Assembly (NCBI GenBank): GCA_016744775.1
Contig: JADGDS010000004.1
Coordinates: 124,001 to 188,000 of the forward strand
Length of the DNA: 64,000 nucleotides
Source of the DNA: Candidatus Marithrix sp.
Lineage (GTDB): Bacteria; Pseudomonadota; Gammaproteobacteria; Beggiatoales; Beggiatoaceae
Direction of reading: 5' to 3'
The translations under genes were made by a program, and so were the position numbers. Below are positions 54,554 to 63,491 of the stretch, in pieces (the stretch's first letter is position 1; each line of letters begins with the position of its first letter). Under the pieces are notes generated by a model. It worked only from the letters and a program-made list of their open reading frames with translations, was not told where the DNA came from and did not search any database.

Positions 54554-54888
54554 GTAATCTTCTCTTTATAATGTCGTAAAAAAATAGCTTCTAATTCATC
54601 AATTATTTCAACTGAATCCCGCCCTTTTAAAATATGTTCAGTCATCAAATTAGATGTTTCATCAAGCATCTTTGCCTTATCCAACATCGGATAACTTTGA
54701 GAAAGACGCTTAATAGCAGAAATTACTGATTCATTAGGTGGACGGGGTTTAATTTGAGGTTTTGCAGGAGATTCTGGAGTTGTTTGTGCAAACAAAAACT
54801 CTGCAAAACTTAATATAGTTTCTCTATGTTGCGGCGGTAATTGTGTAAAAATACTTTCTAGCCGCCGCTGTGCTTCTAATAATGCCAT
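54550..54888 (-). CDS. Hypothetical protein in LysR/AI-2E operon
   Basis: 112 residues, mainly helical with a proline-rich middle (PESPAKPQIKPRPPNES). The first 35 residues (LESIFTQLPPQHRETILSFA) resemble small DUF2281-like antitoxin-type proteins. The start shares one base with the LysR stop (TAATG), the end overlaps the AI-2E start. Function unknown. Confidence 0.7.
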   Translation of the reverse strand: MALLEAQRRLESIFTQLPPQHRETILSFAEFLFAQTTPESPAKPQIKPRPPNESVISAIKRLSQSYPMLDKAKMLDETSNLMTEHILKGRDSVEIIDELEAIFLRHYKEKIT

Positions 54889-55793
54889 TAAGCCTTAGAA
54901 TGTTTTTCGCAATGATTAGTAGAAAATTTTAATAACTCTTCTATCGCACGTAAACGAAACTTTTGTTTTTGATGAACAAAAGAAAGAGGACGTTCTAGTA
55001 TCGGATTCAGCTTCAATTCTTTTAAAGTTCCTAATTCTATATCTTTTTGAATTGCTGCATGTGACAAAATTGATATTCCCATACCAGCCGCTACTGCACC
55101 TTTAATTGCTTCTGGACTACCTAATTCCATTACAATATCTAAATTGTCAGCAGATAAACCAGCTTGAGAAATATACTCACCAATTACTTCACGAGTACCT
55201 GAACCTTCTTCTCTGGAAATATAAGGATAACTAATTAAATCTTTCGCAGAAACTTTATCACGACTTGCTAACTTATGCCCCGGTGGAACTATAGCAACTA
55301 GTTGATCCATACGACAGAGATTAACAACTAAATTTTTATTATTAACAGGTGATTCAACCATACCTAAGTCAATAATATTATTTTCTACCATTGAGACAAT
55401 GTCATCGCTATTAGCAACTTTTAAACGAATATGTACATCTGGATATTTCGCCTTAAAATCACCTAATAAAACTGGTAATAAATATTCTGCAATCATGGTG
55501 CTAGCACCAATCATCAAAATTCCATCCACATCACCAGTCATTTCTTTAACTGTATTTTCCATTTCTCCATATAACTGAAAAATACTCTGAGCATATTCAT
55601 AAACTCGCTTACCAACTTCAGTCAAGGTAATACGGTTATGGGTGCGATCAAATAAACGTGTATTAAAATGTTCTTCTAATTGACGAATTTGAAAAGTCAC
55701 TGCCGGTTGAGTCATGTGTAATGCCTCAGCAGCCTTGGTAAAACTTAATAAACGAGCAACTGTATGAAACACCTGAAGACGACGATCTGCCAT
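54888..55793 (-). CDS. LysR-family transcriptional regulator
   Basis: 301 residues. N-terminal helix-turn-helix LSFTKAAEALHMTQPAVTFQ IRQLEEHF-type segment, then a periplasmic-binding-fold effector domain with GASTMIAEYLLPVLLGDFKA and EEGSGTREVIGEYI. The effector domain resembles the YeiE/selenium-metabolism or CysB-like branch of LysR. First gene of a three-gene operon. The effector molecule is unknown. Confidence 0.92.
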   Translation of the reverse strand: MADRRLQVFHTVARLLSFTKAAEALHMTQPAVTFQIRQLEEHFNTRLFDRTHNRITLTEVGKRVYEYAQSIFQLYGEMENTVKEMTGDVDGILMIGASTMIAEYLLPVLLGDFKAKYPDVHIRLKVANSDDIVSMVENNIIDLGMVESPVNNKNLVVNLCRMDQLVAIVPPGHKLASRDKVSAKDLISYPYISREEGSGTREVIGEYISQAGLSADNLDIVMELGSPEAIKGAVAAGMGISILSHAAIQKDIELGTLKELKLNPILERPLSFVHQKQKFRLRAIEELLKFSTNHCEKHSKA

Positions 55794-55861
55794 AATTATT
55801 TTAATCCTTCAATTCGTTGTATAAAACCACTTATCATAACATATTTATGGTTTATAAATCC

Positions 55862-57088
55862 TCATGATCTTGTACCAAGAGTCCAAAATGAGCGTGTATG
55901 AAAAACAATTGGACTAAATTTTTGGTTTTTTACTGTTAAATGACGATTAAGCACGAAGTTAAATAATAAAGGATTATGCAAACGCAGTTCTGCTAATACT
56001 TTTAATTGTTCAACTGTGATAAACTCTTGTTCTTGTAAGTATTTTAATGAAATTAAGGGTATTATACCGGGTAATGGATAATCAGAACCATATAATAAAC
56101 GCGAATGCCATTCTTTACGACTAATTACAGTCTTAAGTGCTGACATATCACGATTAACTAGTGACATCGCAGAAATATCACCAAACAATAAACCTTCATA
56201 TCGCGGTTCTTCCATTAGTTGAGTAAATAACTCAAAATTATTTTTACCCAATGAGGCGCAATGAGCAATTACAACTTTCACTCCATGATCTAAAGCACGT
56301 CGTACCAATAAGGGATTACCATAAGCATGAGATTCAATATTAGCCCCATCAACTGCTGATTCATCACCGCAATGACATAATAAAGGAATTTTCCAATGTG
56401 CCATTGCCTCATAAAATGGGTCACATAATGCCGAATCTGGGTTAATATTCATAGCTTGTGGCAACCATTTAATTCCTAAAGCTCCATCAAACACTGCTTG
56501 TTGTAAAGCTTCAATACTATCCTTACGATAAGGATGAATCGAAGCTATCCATTCAAAATGTTCTGGTGACTCTTTATGAATCTGTGCTGCATAACTATTA
56601 GGTGTATGAAAAGCAGTTTGATCTAGCAAACGTTGACCTTGCTCATCATAACTATAGTCAAATGCCAGCAAAATCATACGTGAGCCTCGTCCCCATTTTA
56701 AAGATTTTAAACGATTCACAAAAGCTTCATCTACAGCGATACCCGGTTCTACACATGAAGCATTTAAATAAAAACGCAATTGAATAAAACTTTTTAATTG
56801 GAATACATCCTTATAATTAGGATTAACATAAATTCCACTGTCAGTATCACCTAAACCTATTAAATGAACATGCCCATCCCACATATGAGTAGTATCAATT
56901 CCCTCAAGCGCAGATAATATAACTTCATGTTTTTCTATGCTTTCTGGTAATTTACTATCTAAACAAGGATTTAAAAATTGATTATCATTAGGCCAATATT
57001 TAGATTTTTGTAGCTTTTGAAAACCAAATGTAGAGATACCTCCTACTCCTAATATTCCTAATAAACTAAGGAAATGACGGCGTTTCAT
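55862..57088 (-). CDS. Exported amidohydrolase (amidohydrolase 2 family)
   Basis: 408 residues. A Tat/Sec-like signal MKRRHFLSLLGILGVGGIS starts it. The TIM-barrel metal-binding residues appear in MWDGHVHLIGLGD, ALGIKWLPQAMN, LLCHCGDESAV, VVIAHCASLG and LLYGSDYPLPG. Family members hydrolyse or decarboxylate small cyclic substrates; the substrate here is unknown. Follows the YiiX-like gene's neighbour by 7 bases, so those two are one operon. Confidence 0.88.
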   Translation of the reverse strand: MKRRHFLSLLGILGVGGISTFGFQKLQKSKYWPNDNQFLNPCLDSKLPESIEKHEVILSALEGIDTTHMWDGHVHLIGLGDTDSGIYVNPNYKDVFQLKSFIQLRFYLNASCVEPGIAVDEAFVNRLKSLKWGRGSRMILLAFDYSYDEQGQRLLDQTAFHTPNSYAAQIHKESPEHFEWIASIHPYRKDSIEALQQAVFDGALGIKWLPQAMNINPDSALCDPFYEAMAHWKIPLLCHCGDESAVDGANIESHAYGNPLLVRRALDHGVKVVIAHCASLGKNNFELFTQLMEEPRYEGLLFGDISAMSLVNRDMSALKTVISRKEWHSRLLYGSDYPLPGIIPLISLKYLQEQEFITVEQLKVLAELRLHNPLLFNFVLNRHLTVKNQKFSPIVFHTRSFWTLGTRS

Positions 57089-57095
57089 TTATATA

Positions 57096-58604
57096 TTACT
57101 CAGTTTGAATTAATTGACTTAATAATCTTAATGGATTATTTCCGATATATTTACCATTATGGAATAATGATATTAACTTCAAAGGACCAGAATTTAATGC
57201 TTTTGAGGCAACATTATCTGGGCTAATAGTAAAACGACCTAATGTTTTATTAGTAGGCCAATTTATGTCAGTATAAACAATATAAATTAATTCAGAACAA
57301 ACGATTTTATCTGTAGTTTCAACATCAAAATTAAAATCATATTCCTTACCTATTTGGCGTAAAGCTAAAATAATACGTTCAGCACGTGTTTTATTATCCA
57401 TCTTAGTATCACGTAAAACTGCCAAATCATCAATATTAATAAAGTGTTGTAAAGAATTTAATTCAACACCGGGGCGTAAGGCTTCTACAACTAAATTGGC
57501 TTGTCTAATCTTATCATGATATTTTTTTACCACTGGATGATGCCAAATTTTTAATTGTTTTAATTCTGACTCAGTTCCAATCCAAATAGCAGCATGACCC
57601 CAATGACCGGGAATAAATTTATCAGTTAAACGAAATGGTGTTTTTTCTAACAGAATATCACCCGCTTTTAGCGTGCTATTCAAAAATTTTAATACATCAG
57701 CACGATTGTACAATAAACCCTTACGAGATTCTATTAAACCAATAGAATTACCAAAAAATTTACTAAATAAATTTAACCCATCATTACCAAATGAATATAA
57801 TTTATCACTACTAATAGCGTTCATAAATTGTAATTTTCTACCAAATAAATAAAATATCCCCTTCTTTCGTAAAGTTAAATGATAAGATGGACTTTGATCT
57901 ATTAATAACTTTAAAGATTTGAAATATTCATCATTTTGCATCTGCTTTGATAAGGCTACAACACGCTTTGAATAAAATATTAATGCTTTTTGAACACGTT
58001 GTCGTTTACTATAGGAATTATAAGAACTAGTAATTTTTTGCAACTCATCTTGTCCAATACCATAACCAGAATCTCGTGTATTAAGAACGCGACGTAATTT
58101 TTGATCCTCTTCAAATATAGAAATAGCTAATAAATAATTATCATATAAAAGCAAAGCGGCAGATAATGATAACATTACAGCTTTTAATTGATCTTGATCT
58201 GAAATAGGTTTAATTGTAAGGGCTTTAAAAGCCGAAAGATTTAACCAACATTCATGCAATTGAGCTATTTTATAAAATTTCTTACGATTTTTTAGATATT
58301 TTAGTAATAATTTATTCAAATCATCTAAATCAGCACCTGATAATGGCTTATCTTCATGAATTTGTTGTTTTAAATGTTTAGCAAGTGCAATTGTTTTAGC
58401 TCTATGAGTCAAAGACATTTCAACCAATGATTCATAATCATGAATTTCATTATTTATAACTTCAGTTTTATTACCATGAAATTTCATTAAGTGTTGCCAA
58501 CAAGGCTGATTAGGATTGATTTTTTCACTAGTAGCTATATGTTGATGTGAACATCCTATTAATAATAGCGGTAGAAGCAATTTTAAAAATTGTTTAATAT
58601 TCAT
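57096..58604 (-). CDS. YiiX/YebB-like NlpC/P60 superfamily lipoprotein
   Basis: 502 residues. Lipobox LLLIGCSH. A long helical N-terminal region (to about 300) precedes a permuted NlpC/P60-type cysteine peptidase domain: LKAGDILLEKTP, histidine in PGHWGHAAIWIG, cysteine in KIVCSELIYIVYTD. Probably a periplasmic/outer-membrane amidase acting on peptidoglycan or lipid. Opposed to mlaA by 11 bases, upstream of the amidohydrolase gene. Confidence 0.88.
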   Translation of the reverse strand: MNIKQFLKLLLPLLLIGCSHQHIATSEKINPNQPCWQHLMKFHGNKTEVINNEIHDYESLVEMSLTHRAKTIALAKHLKQQIHEDKPLSGADLDDLNKLLLKYLKNRKKFYKIAQLHECWLNLSAFKALTIKPISDQDQLKAVMLSLSAALLLYDNYLLAISIFEEDQKLRRVLNTRDSGYGIGQDELQKITSSYNSYSKRQRVQKALIFYSKRVVALSKQMQNDEYFKSLKLLIDQSPSYHLTLRKKGIFYLFGRKLQFMNAISSDKLYSFGNDGLNLFSKFFGNSIGLIESRKGLLYNRADVLKFLNSTLKAGDILLEKTPFRLTDKFIPGHWGHAAIWIGTESELKQLKIWHHPVVKKYHDKIRQANLVVEALRPGVELNSLQHFINIDDLAVLRDTKMDNKTRAERIILALRQIGKEYDFNFDVETTDKIVCSELIYIVYTDINWPTNKTLGRFTISPDNVASKALNSGPLKLISLFHNGKYIGNNPLRLLSQLIQTE

Positions 58605-58615
58605 AACAAAATAAA

Positions 58616-59392
58616 ATGAAACAAAATAATTTAATTATAACATTATTACTATCGTGGCTGGTTTCAGGCTGTGCCACTACGACTCCAAGCGATCCTTTTG
58701 AAAAATTCAATCGCGGTGTATTTGCTATTAATGATGGTATTGATAAAATAATGGTCAAACCAGTTGCAGAATTTTATAAACAAGTTGTACCAACAAGAGT
58801 TGATAAAGGAGTTAGTAACTTTTTTGGTAACCTTGATAATATCTTTGTGATTGTAAATGATTTATTTCAGTTTAAATTTAAACAAGCTACTTCAGATACA
58901 GCACGTTTTTTATTAAATTCTAGTGTTGGAGTTTTAGGTTTATTTGATATAGCTAGTAAAATGGGTTTTGAAAAAAATTATGAAGATTTTGGACAAACTC
59001 TAGGTTATTGGGGAATTGGTAGTGGACCTTATATAATGTTACCGATTTTTGGTCCAAGCTCATTACGTGACACTGTAGGTTGGGCTGGAGATATTTTATT
59101 AAGTCCAGATTATTATTATGGTAATTCATCTGATAAATTCGCAAATTATACTATATATAGCACTACTGCTGTTGAAGTTGTGGATAAACGCGCAGATTTA
59201 TTAGGACTGGAAAAAATACTTCAAACAGCAGCTTTAGATAAATATAGTTATATTCGTGATGCCTATTTGGCTCAACGCAAATATTTGGTCTATGATGGTA
59301 AACCACCAGAAGAAAAAGCTGTTTTTGAAGAAGATGATATATTTGATGAAGATGAAGATGAAGATGAAGATGAAGAAAATATGGATGATTAG
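58616..59392 (+). CDS. mlaA: Phospholipid-trafficking lipoprotein MlaA
   Basis: Outer-membrane lipoprotein (VacJ) that removes surface phospholipid. Lipobox VSGCAT. Motifs DPFEKFNRGVFAINDGIDK, RFLLNSSVGVLGLFDIASKM, EDFGQTLGYWGIGSGPYIML and LPIFGPSSLRDTVG. 258 residues. The C-terminal tail is very acidic, encoded by five gatgaa units at 59345-59374. The other mla genes are not in the window. Confidence 0.95.
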   Translation: MKQNNLIITLLLSWLVSGCATTTPSDPFEKFNRGVFAINDGIDKIMVKPVAEFYKQVVPTRVDKGVSNFFGNLDNIFVIVNDLFQFKFKQATSDTARFLLNSSVGVLGLFDIASKMGFEKNYEDFGQTLGYWGIGSGPYIMLPIFGPSSLRDTVGWAGDILLSPDYYYGNSSDKFANYTIYSTTAVEVVDKRADLLGLEKILQTAALDKYSYIRDAYLAQRKYLVYDGKPPEEKAVFEEDDIFDEDEDEDEDEENMDD

Positions 59393-59398
59393 AATAAT

Positions 59399-59581
59399 AT
59401 GTCTGATTTAAAGTCATTAGAAACTAAAATTAATACACTCATCGAAACTTGTAAAAGATTAGCTGAAGAAAATCAAAGTTTAAACTCTGAACGCGCAACT
59501 TTATTAGAAAAAAACGCTTTAGCTAAAACACATATTGAAAATATGATCAAAAGGCTGAAAATCTTGGAAGAAGATCAATGA
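59399..59581 (+). CDS. ZapB-like coiled-coil protein (TIGR02449)
   Basis: 60 residues of pure coiled coil (LETKINTLIETCKRLAEENQ). Such a short gene stands immediately before zapA in many gammaproteobacteria. Probably a cell-division accessory. Overlaps zapA by 4 bases. Confidence 0.85.
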   Translation: MSDLKSLETKINTLIETCKRLAEENQSLNSERATLLEKNALAKTHIENMIKRLKILEEDQ

Positions 59582-59883
59582 ATCATGGTAAATCTATACC
59601 AGTAAAATTACATATTCTTGATAAAGATTATGTGATCGCTTGTCCAGAAGAAGAACGCGAAACTTTGATGGCTTCGGCACGTTATCTAAATGATAAAGTA
59701 CAACAAGTGCGTGAAGGCGGTAAAGTGGTTAGCACTGAACGTATTGTGGTTGTTAGTGCCTTGAATATTATTCATGAATATTTACAATATAAACAATCTA
59801 ATGAAGACTTTTTTAACAAAATAACAGAAGATAAAAACCATCTTCAAGAAAAAATAGAACTTGCATTATCTGAAATAAAGTAA
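59578..59883 (+). CDS. zapA: Cell division protein ZapA
   Basis: 101 residues. Binds and bundles FtsZ. The N-terminal fold VKLHILDKDYVIACPEEERE, then LMASARYLNDKVQQVR and the coiled coil beginning ERIVVVSALNIIHEYL. Followed by a 6S RNA candidate, the usual gammaproteobacterial order. Confidence 0.93.
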   Translation: MNHGKSIPVKLHILDKDYVIACPEEERETLMASARYLNDKVQQVREGGKVVSTERIVVVSALNIIHEYLQYKQSNEDFFNKITEDKNHLQEKIELALSEIK

Positions 59884-59889
59884 TAAAAT
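59861..59889 (+). promoter_or_regulatory. Sigma-70 promoter of ssrS
   Basis: TTGCAT, 17-bp spacer, TAAAAT. It overlaps the last codons of zapA. Transcription would start about 59896, some 10 bases before the closing stem of 6S RNA. Confidence 0.65.
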
Positions 59890-59906
59890 GTAGTCTAAAG
59901 TTTTTA

Positions 59907-60095
59907 GCATTCACTCCATATTGTGAATTGGATAAAACACTTGAACCTAACATTATTGCATAAGGGACTAGGTGTAGTGGATGTTGTTGAGCAAATTCAG
60001 ATTAAATGAATAGCCTGATACATCTCTCGAAGGACCCGAATTACCACGCTGTGGTTCAAAGCGGCAACAATTACACAATATGGCTAGGTGAATGC
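59907..60095 (+). ncRNA. ssrS: 6S RNA
   Basis: 189 nt with complementary ends: gcattcac pairs with gtgaatgc, and ccatattgtg with cacaatatgg, giving the long closing stem. A large central bulge flanked by ttgaacc and ggttcaa-like segments follows. Length matches E. coli 6S (about 183 nt), and position directly after zapA is the standard one. Sequence identity to known 6S RNA is low by eye, so the call rests on structure, promoter and synteny. It binds and regulates sigma-70 RNA polymerase. Confidence 0.82.
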
Positions 60096-60105
60096 TTCCT
60101 ATCTA

Positions 60106-60567
60106 TTATTCTGCTAACATATATTCAATAGCAGCCTCTAACTCTTCATCTGTTAAACTCGGATTACCGCCACGTGCTGGCATGTTATTCAAACCATTGA
60201 TCGAAGTTTGAAGTAAGGCTTCTTTTCCTTTAGCAATACGACTAGCCCAATCAGCTTGATCACGGAATTTAGGCGCACCTAATACACCGCTTGTATGACA
60301 GGCAAAACACACACTATCATAAACTTCTTTACCTGATTTTGGTGCAGTAACAACTACTTCTGCTGTTGCTGGTTTGGAACCTTCAATATTGACTTGACCA
60401 ATAGGTTTTATTCGTTCAACACGCAAATCTTTTGGTTCTTGATAATCAGTATTATCGAGTTTAGTGATTAATAAGTAATATATTAAAAATAGTATAAGTA
60501 CTGATGCTACTGTATAAATAATCATTGTCCAGTTACGAACTGATTCTGTAGTATTTTTATCGGTCAC
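60106..60567 (-). CDS. Membrane-anchored cytochrome c (c5 type)
   Basis: 153 residues from GTG 60567, which is preceded by AAAGGAG at good spacing; the ATG 6 bases earlier sits on the ribosome site. One N-terminal membrane anchor (WTMIIYTVASVLILFLIYYL), a linker, then a mono-haem domain with SVCFACHTSGVLGAPKF and the methionine ligand in LNNMPARGGNPSL. Typical of cytochrome c5 electron carriers. Confidence 0.92.
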   Translation of the reverse strand: MTDKNTTESVRNWTMIIYTVASVLILFLIYYLLITKLDNTDYQEPKDLRVERIKPIGQVNIEGSKPATAEVVVTAPKSGKEVYDSVCFACHTSGVLGAPKFRDQADWASRIAKGKEALLQTSINGLNNMPARGGNPSLTDEELEAAIEYMLAE

Positions 60568-60612
60568 AAACATCTCCTTTTTGTAAAAAACCAAATATTA
60601 TAACAGAAAAAA

Positions 60613-60641
60613 TTGCTCTAAATAAAAAAATATGGTATTAT
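60613..60641 (+). promoter_or_regulatory. Promoter of tRNA-Arg/rnpB
   Basis: TTGCTC, 17-bp spacer, TATTAT, ending 11 bases before the tRNA. rnpB follows without its own obvious promoter, so one transcript may yield both RNAs. Confidence 0.6.
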
Positions 60642-60652
60642 TGAAAAATAAT

Positions 60653-60727
<75 letters not shown>

Positions 60728-60739
60728 AAAGTAGTTTTT

Positions 60740-61066
60740 GGAGTTGGTTGAGCAGTCGCTATATTTCTTATAGAGGAAAGTCCGGGCTTCATAGGGCAAG
60801 GTGCCAGATAATCTCTGGGAAGCGTGAGCTTATGGATAGTGCCACAGAAAATATACCGCCTACGGGTAAGGGTGAAAAGGTGTGGTAAGAGCGCACCGCA
60901 TTAATGGTAACATTAATGGCAGGGTAAACCCCGCCTGAAGCAAGACCAAATAGATAAACTAAGATGTTGTCCGCATCGTTTATGGGTAGGTCGCATGAGG
61001 TGACTGGTGACAGTCATCCTAGATGAATGACTGTTCTTGACAGAACCCGGCTTATAGACTAACTCC
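60740..61066 (+). ncRNA. rnpB: RNase P RNA
   Basis: 327 nt, A-type. Conserved blocks in order: gttgagcagtcgc, gaggaaagtccgggcttc, ggtaagggtgaaa, gtaagagcgcaccgc, gtaaaccccgcctg, agcaagaccaaatag, and the closing ccggcttatagactaactcc that pairs with ggagttggt at the start. It matures the 5' ends of tRNAs. Its last 15 bases overlap the convergent scpB coding end. Confidence 0.97.
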
Positions 61067-61582
61067 ACCTTCCAATTCACTTAATGCAGGCAAGTCATTA
61101 AGATTTTTTAAATTGAAGTAATTCAAAAATTCACGGGTAGTACCATATAAAGCAGGGCGACCGGGAGTCTCTCTATGTGCTAATACTCGTATCCAATTAT
61201 AATCTTGTAGTTTTTTCACTATATCTGTACTAACACTAATTCCACGTATTGATTCAATTTCCCCACGAGTTATAGGTTGTCTATAAGCTATTATCGATAG
61301 AGTTTCTAGCAATGCTCGCGAATAACGTGGTGTACGTTCAGTTTGTAAACGTTGTAACCATGAATTTAGTGTAGCTTTTGTTTGGAAACGATAGCCGCTT
61401 GCAACTTCAACTAATTCTATACCTCGATCAGTATAATCCTCAACTAGTTGTTTTAAGCTTGTTCGTATAACTGATCTTTCTGGTTGTTCCAGCTCAGGAA
61501 ATAATTTTAACAAATTATCAATTGTTAAAGGTTTAGTAGCTATGAATAAAGCGGCTTCAATTATTGACTTATGATCTGCCAT
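61052..61582 (-). CDS. scpB: Chromosome segregation protein ScpB
   Basis: 176 residues, two winged helices: IIEAALFIATKPLTIDNLLK, ETLSIIAYRQPITRGEIESI and HRETPGRPALYGTTREFLNY, all characteristic. Partner of ScpA and SMC. Starts inside the end of scpA (14-base overlap), ends within rnpB on the other strand. Confidence 0.96.
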   Translation of the reverse strand: MADHKSIIEAALFIATKPLTIDNLLKLFPELEQPERSVIRTSLKQLVEDYTDRGIELVEVASGYRFQTKATLNSWLQRLQTERTPRYSRALLETLSIIAYRQPITRGEIESIRGISVSTDIVKKLQDYNWIRVLAHRETPGRPALYGTTREFLNYFNLKNLNDLPALSELEGGVSL

Positions 61583-62273
61583 TAATATTTATTATTTCAA
61601 TTTGTATTAGTGATTCTTTTACTAATTCTAATATTGCCAGTAATGTTACTACTACTCCAGCACGACCTTCTTCCAGCGTAAATAAGTTTACAAAGTTAAT
61701 TGTTGTTGTTGTGGATTTAATCTTCTCTAAAATTAAACTCATACGTTCTCTGACTGAAAGAGCTTCTCGTATTATTTTATGTGAATTTAGAAGTGTAGCG
61801 CGTTCCATTACGTCTTTTATTGCAACTAATAGTTCAGAATATTCTATAGTTGGAACTATCGTTTGCTTCTCAACTTGCTGATATTCTACTGATGCAATAA
61901 ATAAATCTCTATCTATTCTAGCTAAAGCCTCTATATCTTGAGCTGCTTGTTTGTATTTTGCATATTCTTGTAGTTGCTGTACTAAATTCTTTCTAGGATC
62001 AGACGCTGCTTCAGTTGTAGTTTGTGGTAGCAGCATACGAGATTTTATTTCCATTAATAATGCAGCCATAAGTAAATATTCTGCCGCTAGTTCCAAATCT
62101 AGTTCTTGCATTAAGTCAATGTATTCAACATATTGATTAGTAATATCTGCGATTGGAATATTAAGTATATCTAATTCTTGGGTTTGTATTAAATATAATA
62201 ATAGATCTAAAGGACCTTCAAAGCTTTCAAGAAATACTTGCATAGCATTTGGCGGAATATAAAGATCCTTCAT
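61569..62273 (-). CDS. scpA: Chromosome segregation protein ScpA
   Basis: 234 residues. The kleisin opening FEGPLDLLLYLIQTQELDIL and the acidic YVEYIDLMQELDLELAAEYL LMAA-type segment are diagnostic. Binds SMC and ScpB. Overlaps trpS by 4 bases. Confidence 0.96.
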   Translation of the reverse strand: MKDLYIPPNAMQVFLESFEGPLDLLLYLIQTQELDILNIPIADITNQYVEYIDLMQELDLELAAEYLLMAALLMEIKSRMLLPQTTTEAASDPRKNLVQQLQEYAKYKQAAQDIEALARIDRDLFIASVEYQQVEKQTIVPTIEYSELLVAIKDVMERATLLNSHKIIREALSVRERMSLILEKIKSTTTTINFVNLFTLEEGRAGVVVTLLAILELVKESLIQIEIININGRS

Positions 62274-63481
62274 TGATATTTTAAACCCATAACTTCTCTG
62301 ACTTCGCTCAGGGTTTCACGAGCAGCAGCGCGTGCAACTTCACAACCCTCATTAATTATTGTTTGTACAGATTCTGGATCTTCAGTATAGCGTTGAATAC
62401 GTTCTTGTATAGGTTTTAATTCTGTTATCACTGCATCTATTATTGGTTGTTTACATTCTATACAACCTATTTCAGCAGTTGTACAGCCGTTTTGTACCCA
62501 TTTTTGAACACCTTCATTGGAATAAACTTGATGAAATTGCCAAACTGGACATTTTCTGGGATCACCGGCATCAGTGCGGCGTACCCGTGCCGGATCTGTG
62601 GGCATGGTACGGATATTTTTTTCTATAACTTTAGGTTCATCACGTAATGCGATAGTGTTTTTATAGGATTTGGACATTTTTTGTCCATCCAAGCCGGGCA
62701 TTTTAGAAGTTGGAGTTAATAAGGCTTTTGGTTCTATTAAAATTGTTTTAGTTTCGCCTTCTAAATAACCTAACAGACGTTTTTTATCTCCTAGATTTAT
62801 ATTTTGTTGCTCATCTATTAAAGCTTTAGCGTTACTTAAAGCATCGTCATCACCTTGTTCTTTATAAAGTTTTCTTAAACGCTGATAATTTTTACCGATT
62901 TTTTTACCCATTTTACGAATGGCTGCTTGTACTTTTTCTTCAAAATCTGCTTCGCGCCCGTAAAGATGGTTAAAACGTCGTGCTAATTCGCGGGTAAATT
63001 CTACATGAACGACTTGATCTTCGCCAACAGGTACTCTACTAGCCTTATAAAGTAAAATATCTGCCCCTTGTAATAAAGGATAGCCTAAAAATCCGTAAGT
63101 AGAAAGGTCTTTATTTTGTAATTTTTGTTGTTGATCCTTATAAGTTGGAATACGCTCTAACCAACTGAGAGGAGTTGACATTGATAATAATAAGTGTAAT
63201 TCCGCATGTTCAGGCACTTTAGATTGAATAAATAAAGTCGATTCACTCGGATTAAGACCTACAGCTAACCAGTCAATTATCATATCACTGACACTTTGAG
63301 CAATTATTTTAGAGTTATCATACTCAGTAGTTAATGCGTGCCAGTCTGCTACAAAAAAATAACATCGGTATTGATGTTGTAATTCTACCCAGTTGTTTAG
63401 TACACCGTGTAAGTGCCCTAAATGTAATTGTCCCGTTGGTCGCATACCAGATAAAACACGTTGCGATATAGACGAATCCAA
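62270..63481 (-). CDS. trpS: Tryptophanyl-tRNA synthetase (long form)
   Basis: Class I synthetase, 403 residues, about 70 more than E. coli TrpS. HIGH-like motif GQLHLGHLHG, KMSKS in DGQKMSKSYKNT. The extra length is an insertion between about residues 185 and 255 (AAIRKMGKKIGKNYQRLRKL and on), a known variant in gammaproteobacteria. Preceded by the M50 peptidase gene after 10 bases. Confidence 0.96.
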   Translation of the reverse strand: MDSSISQRVLSGMRPTGQLHLGHLHGVLNNWVELQHQYRCYFFVADWHALTTEYDNSKIIAQSVSDMIIDWLAVGLNPSESTLFIQSKVPEHAELHLLLSMSTPLSWLERIPTYKDQQQKLQNKDLSTYGFLGYPLLQGADILLYKASRVPVGEDQVVHVEFTRELARRFNHLYGREADFEEKVQAAIRKMGKKIGKNYQRLRKLYKEQGDDDALSNAKALIDEQQNINLGDKKRLLGYLEGETKTILIEPKALLTPTSKMPGLDGQKMSKSYKNTIALRDEPKVIEKNIRTMPTDPARVRRTDAGDPRKCPVWQFHQVYSNEGVQKWVQNGCTTAEIGCIECKQPIIDAVITELKPIQERIQRYTEDPESVQTIINEGCEVARAAARETLSEVREVMGLKYQ

Positions 63482-63491
63482 GAAAGTCTCC

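Noticed and set aside
59163..59417. Minus-strand open frame rich in His and Leu over the mlaA end
   Set aside because: It is the antisense of the gatgaa repeats in the mlaA acidic tail, with no support as a gene.
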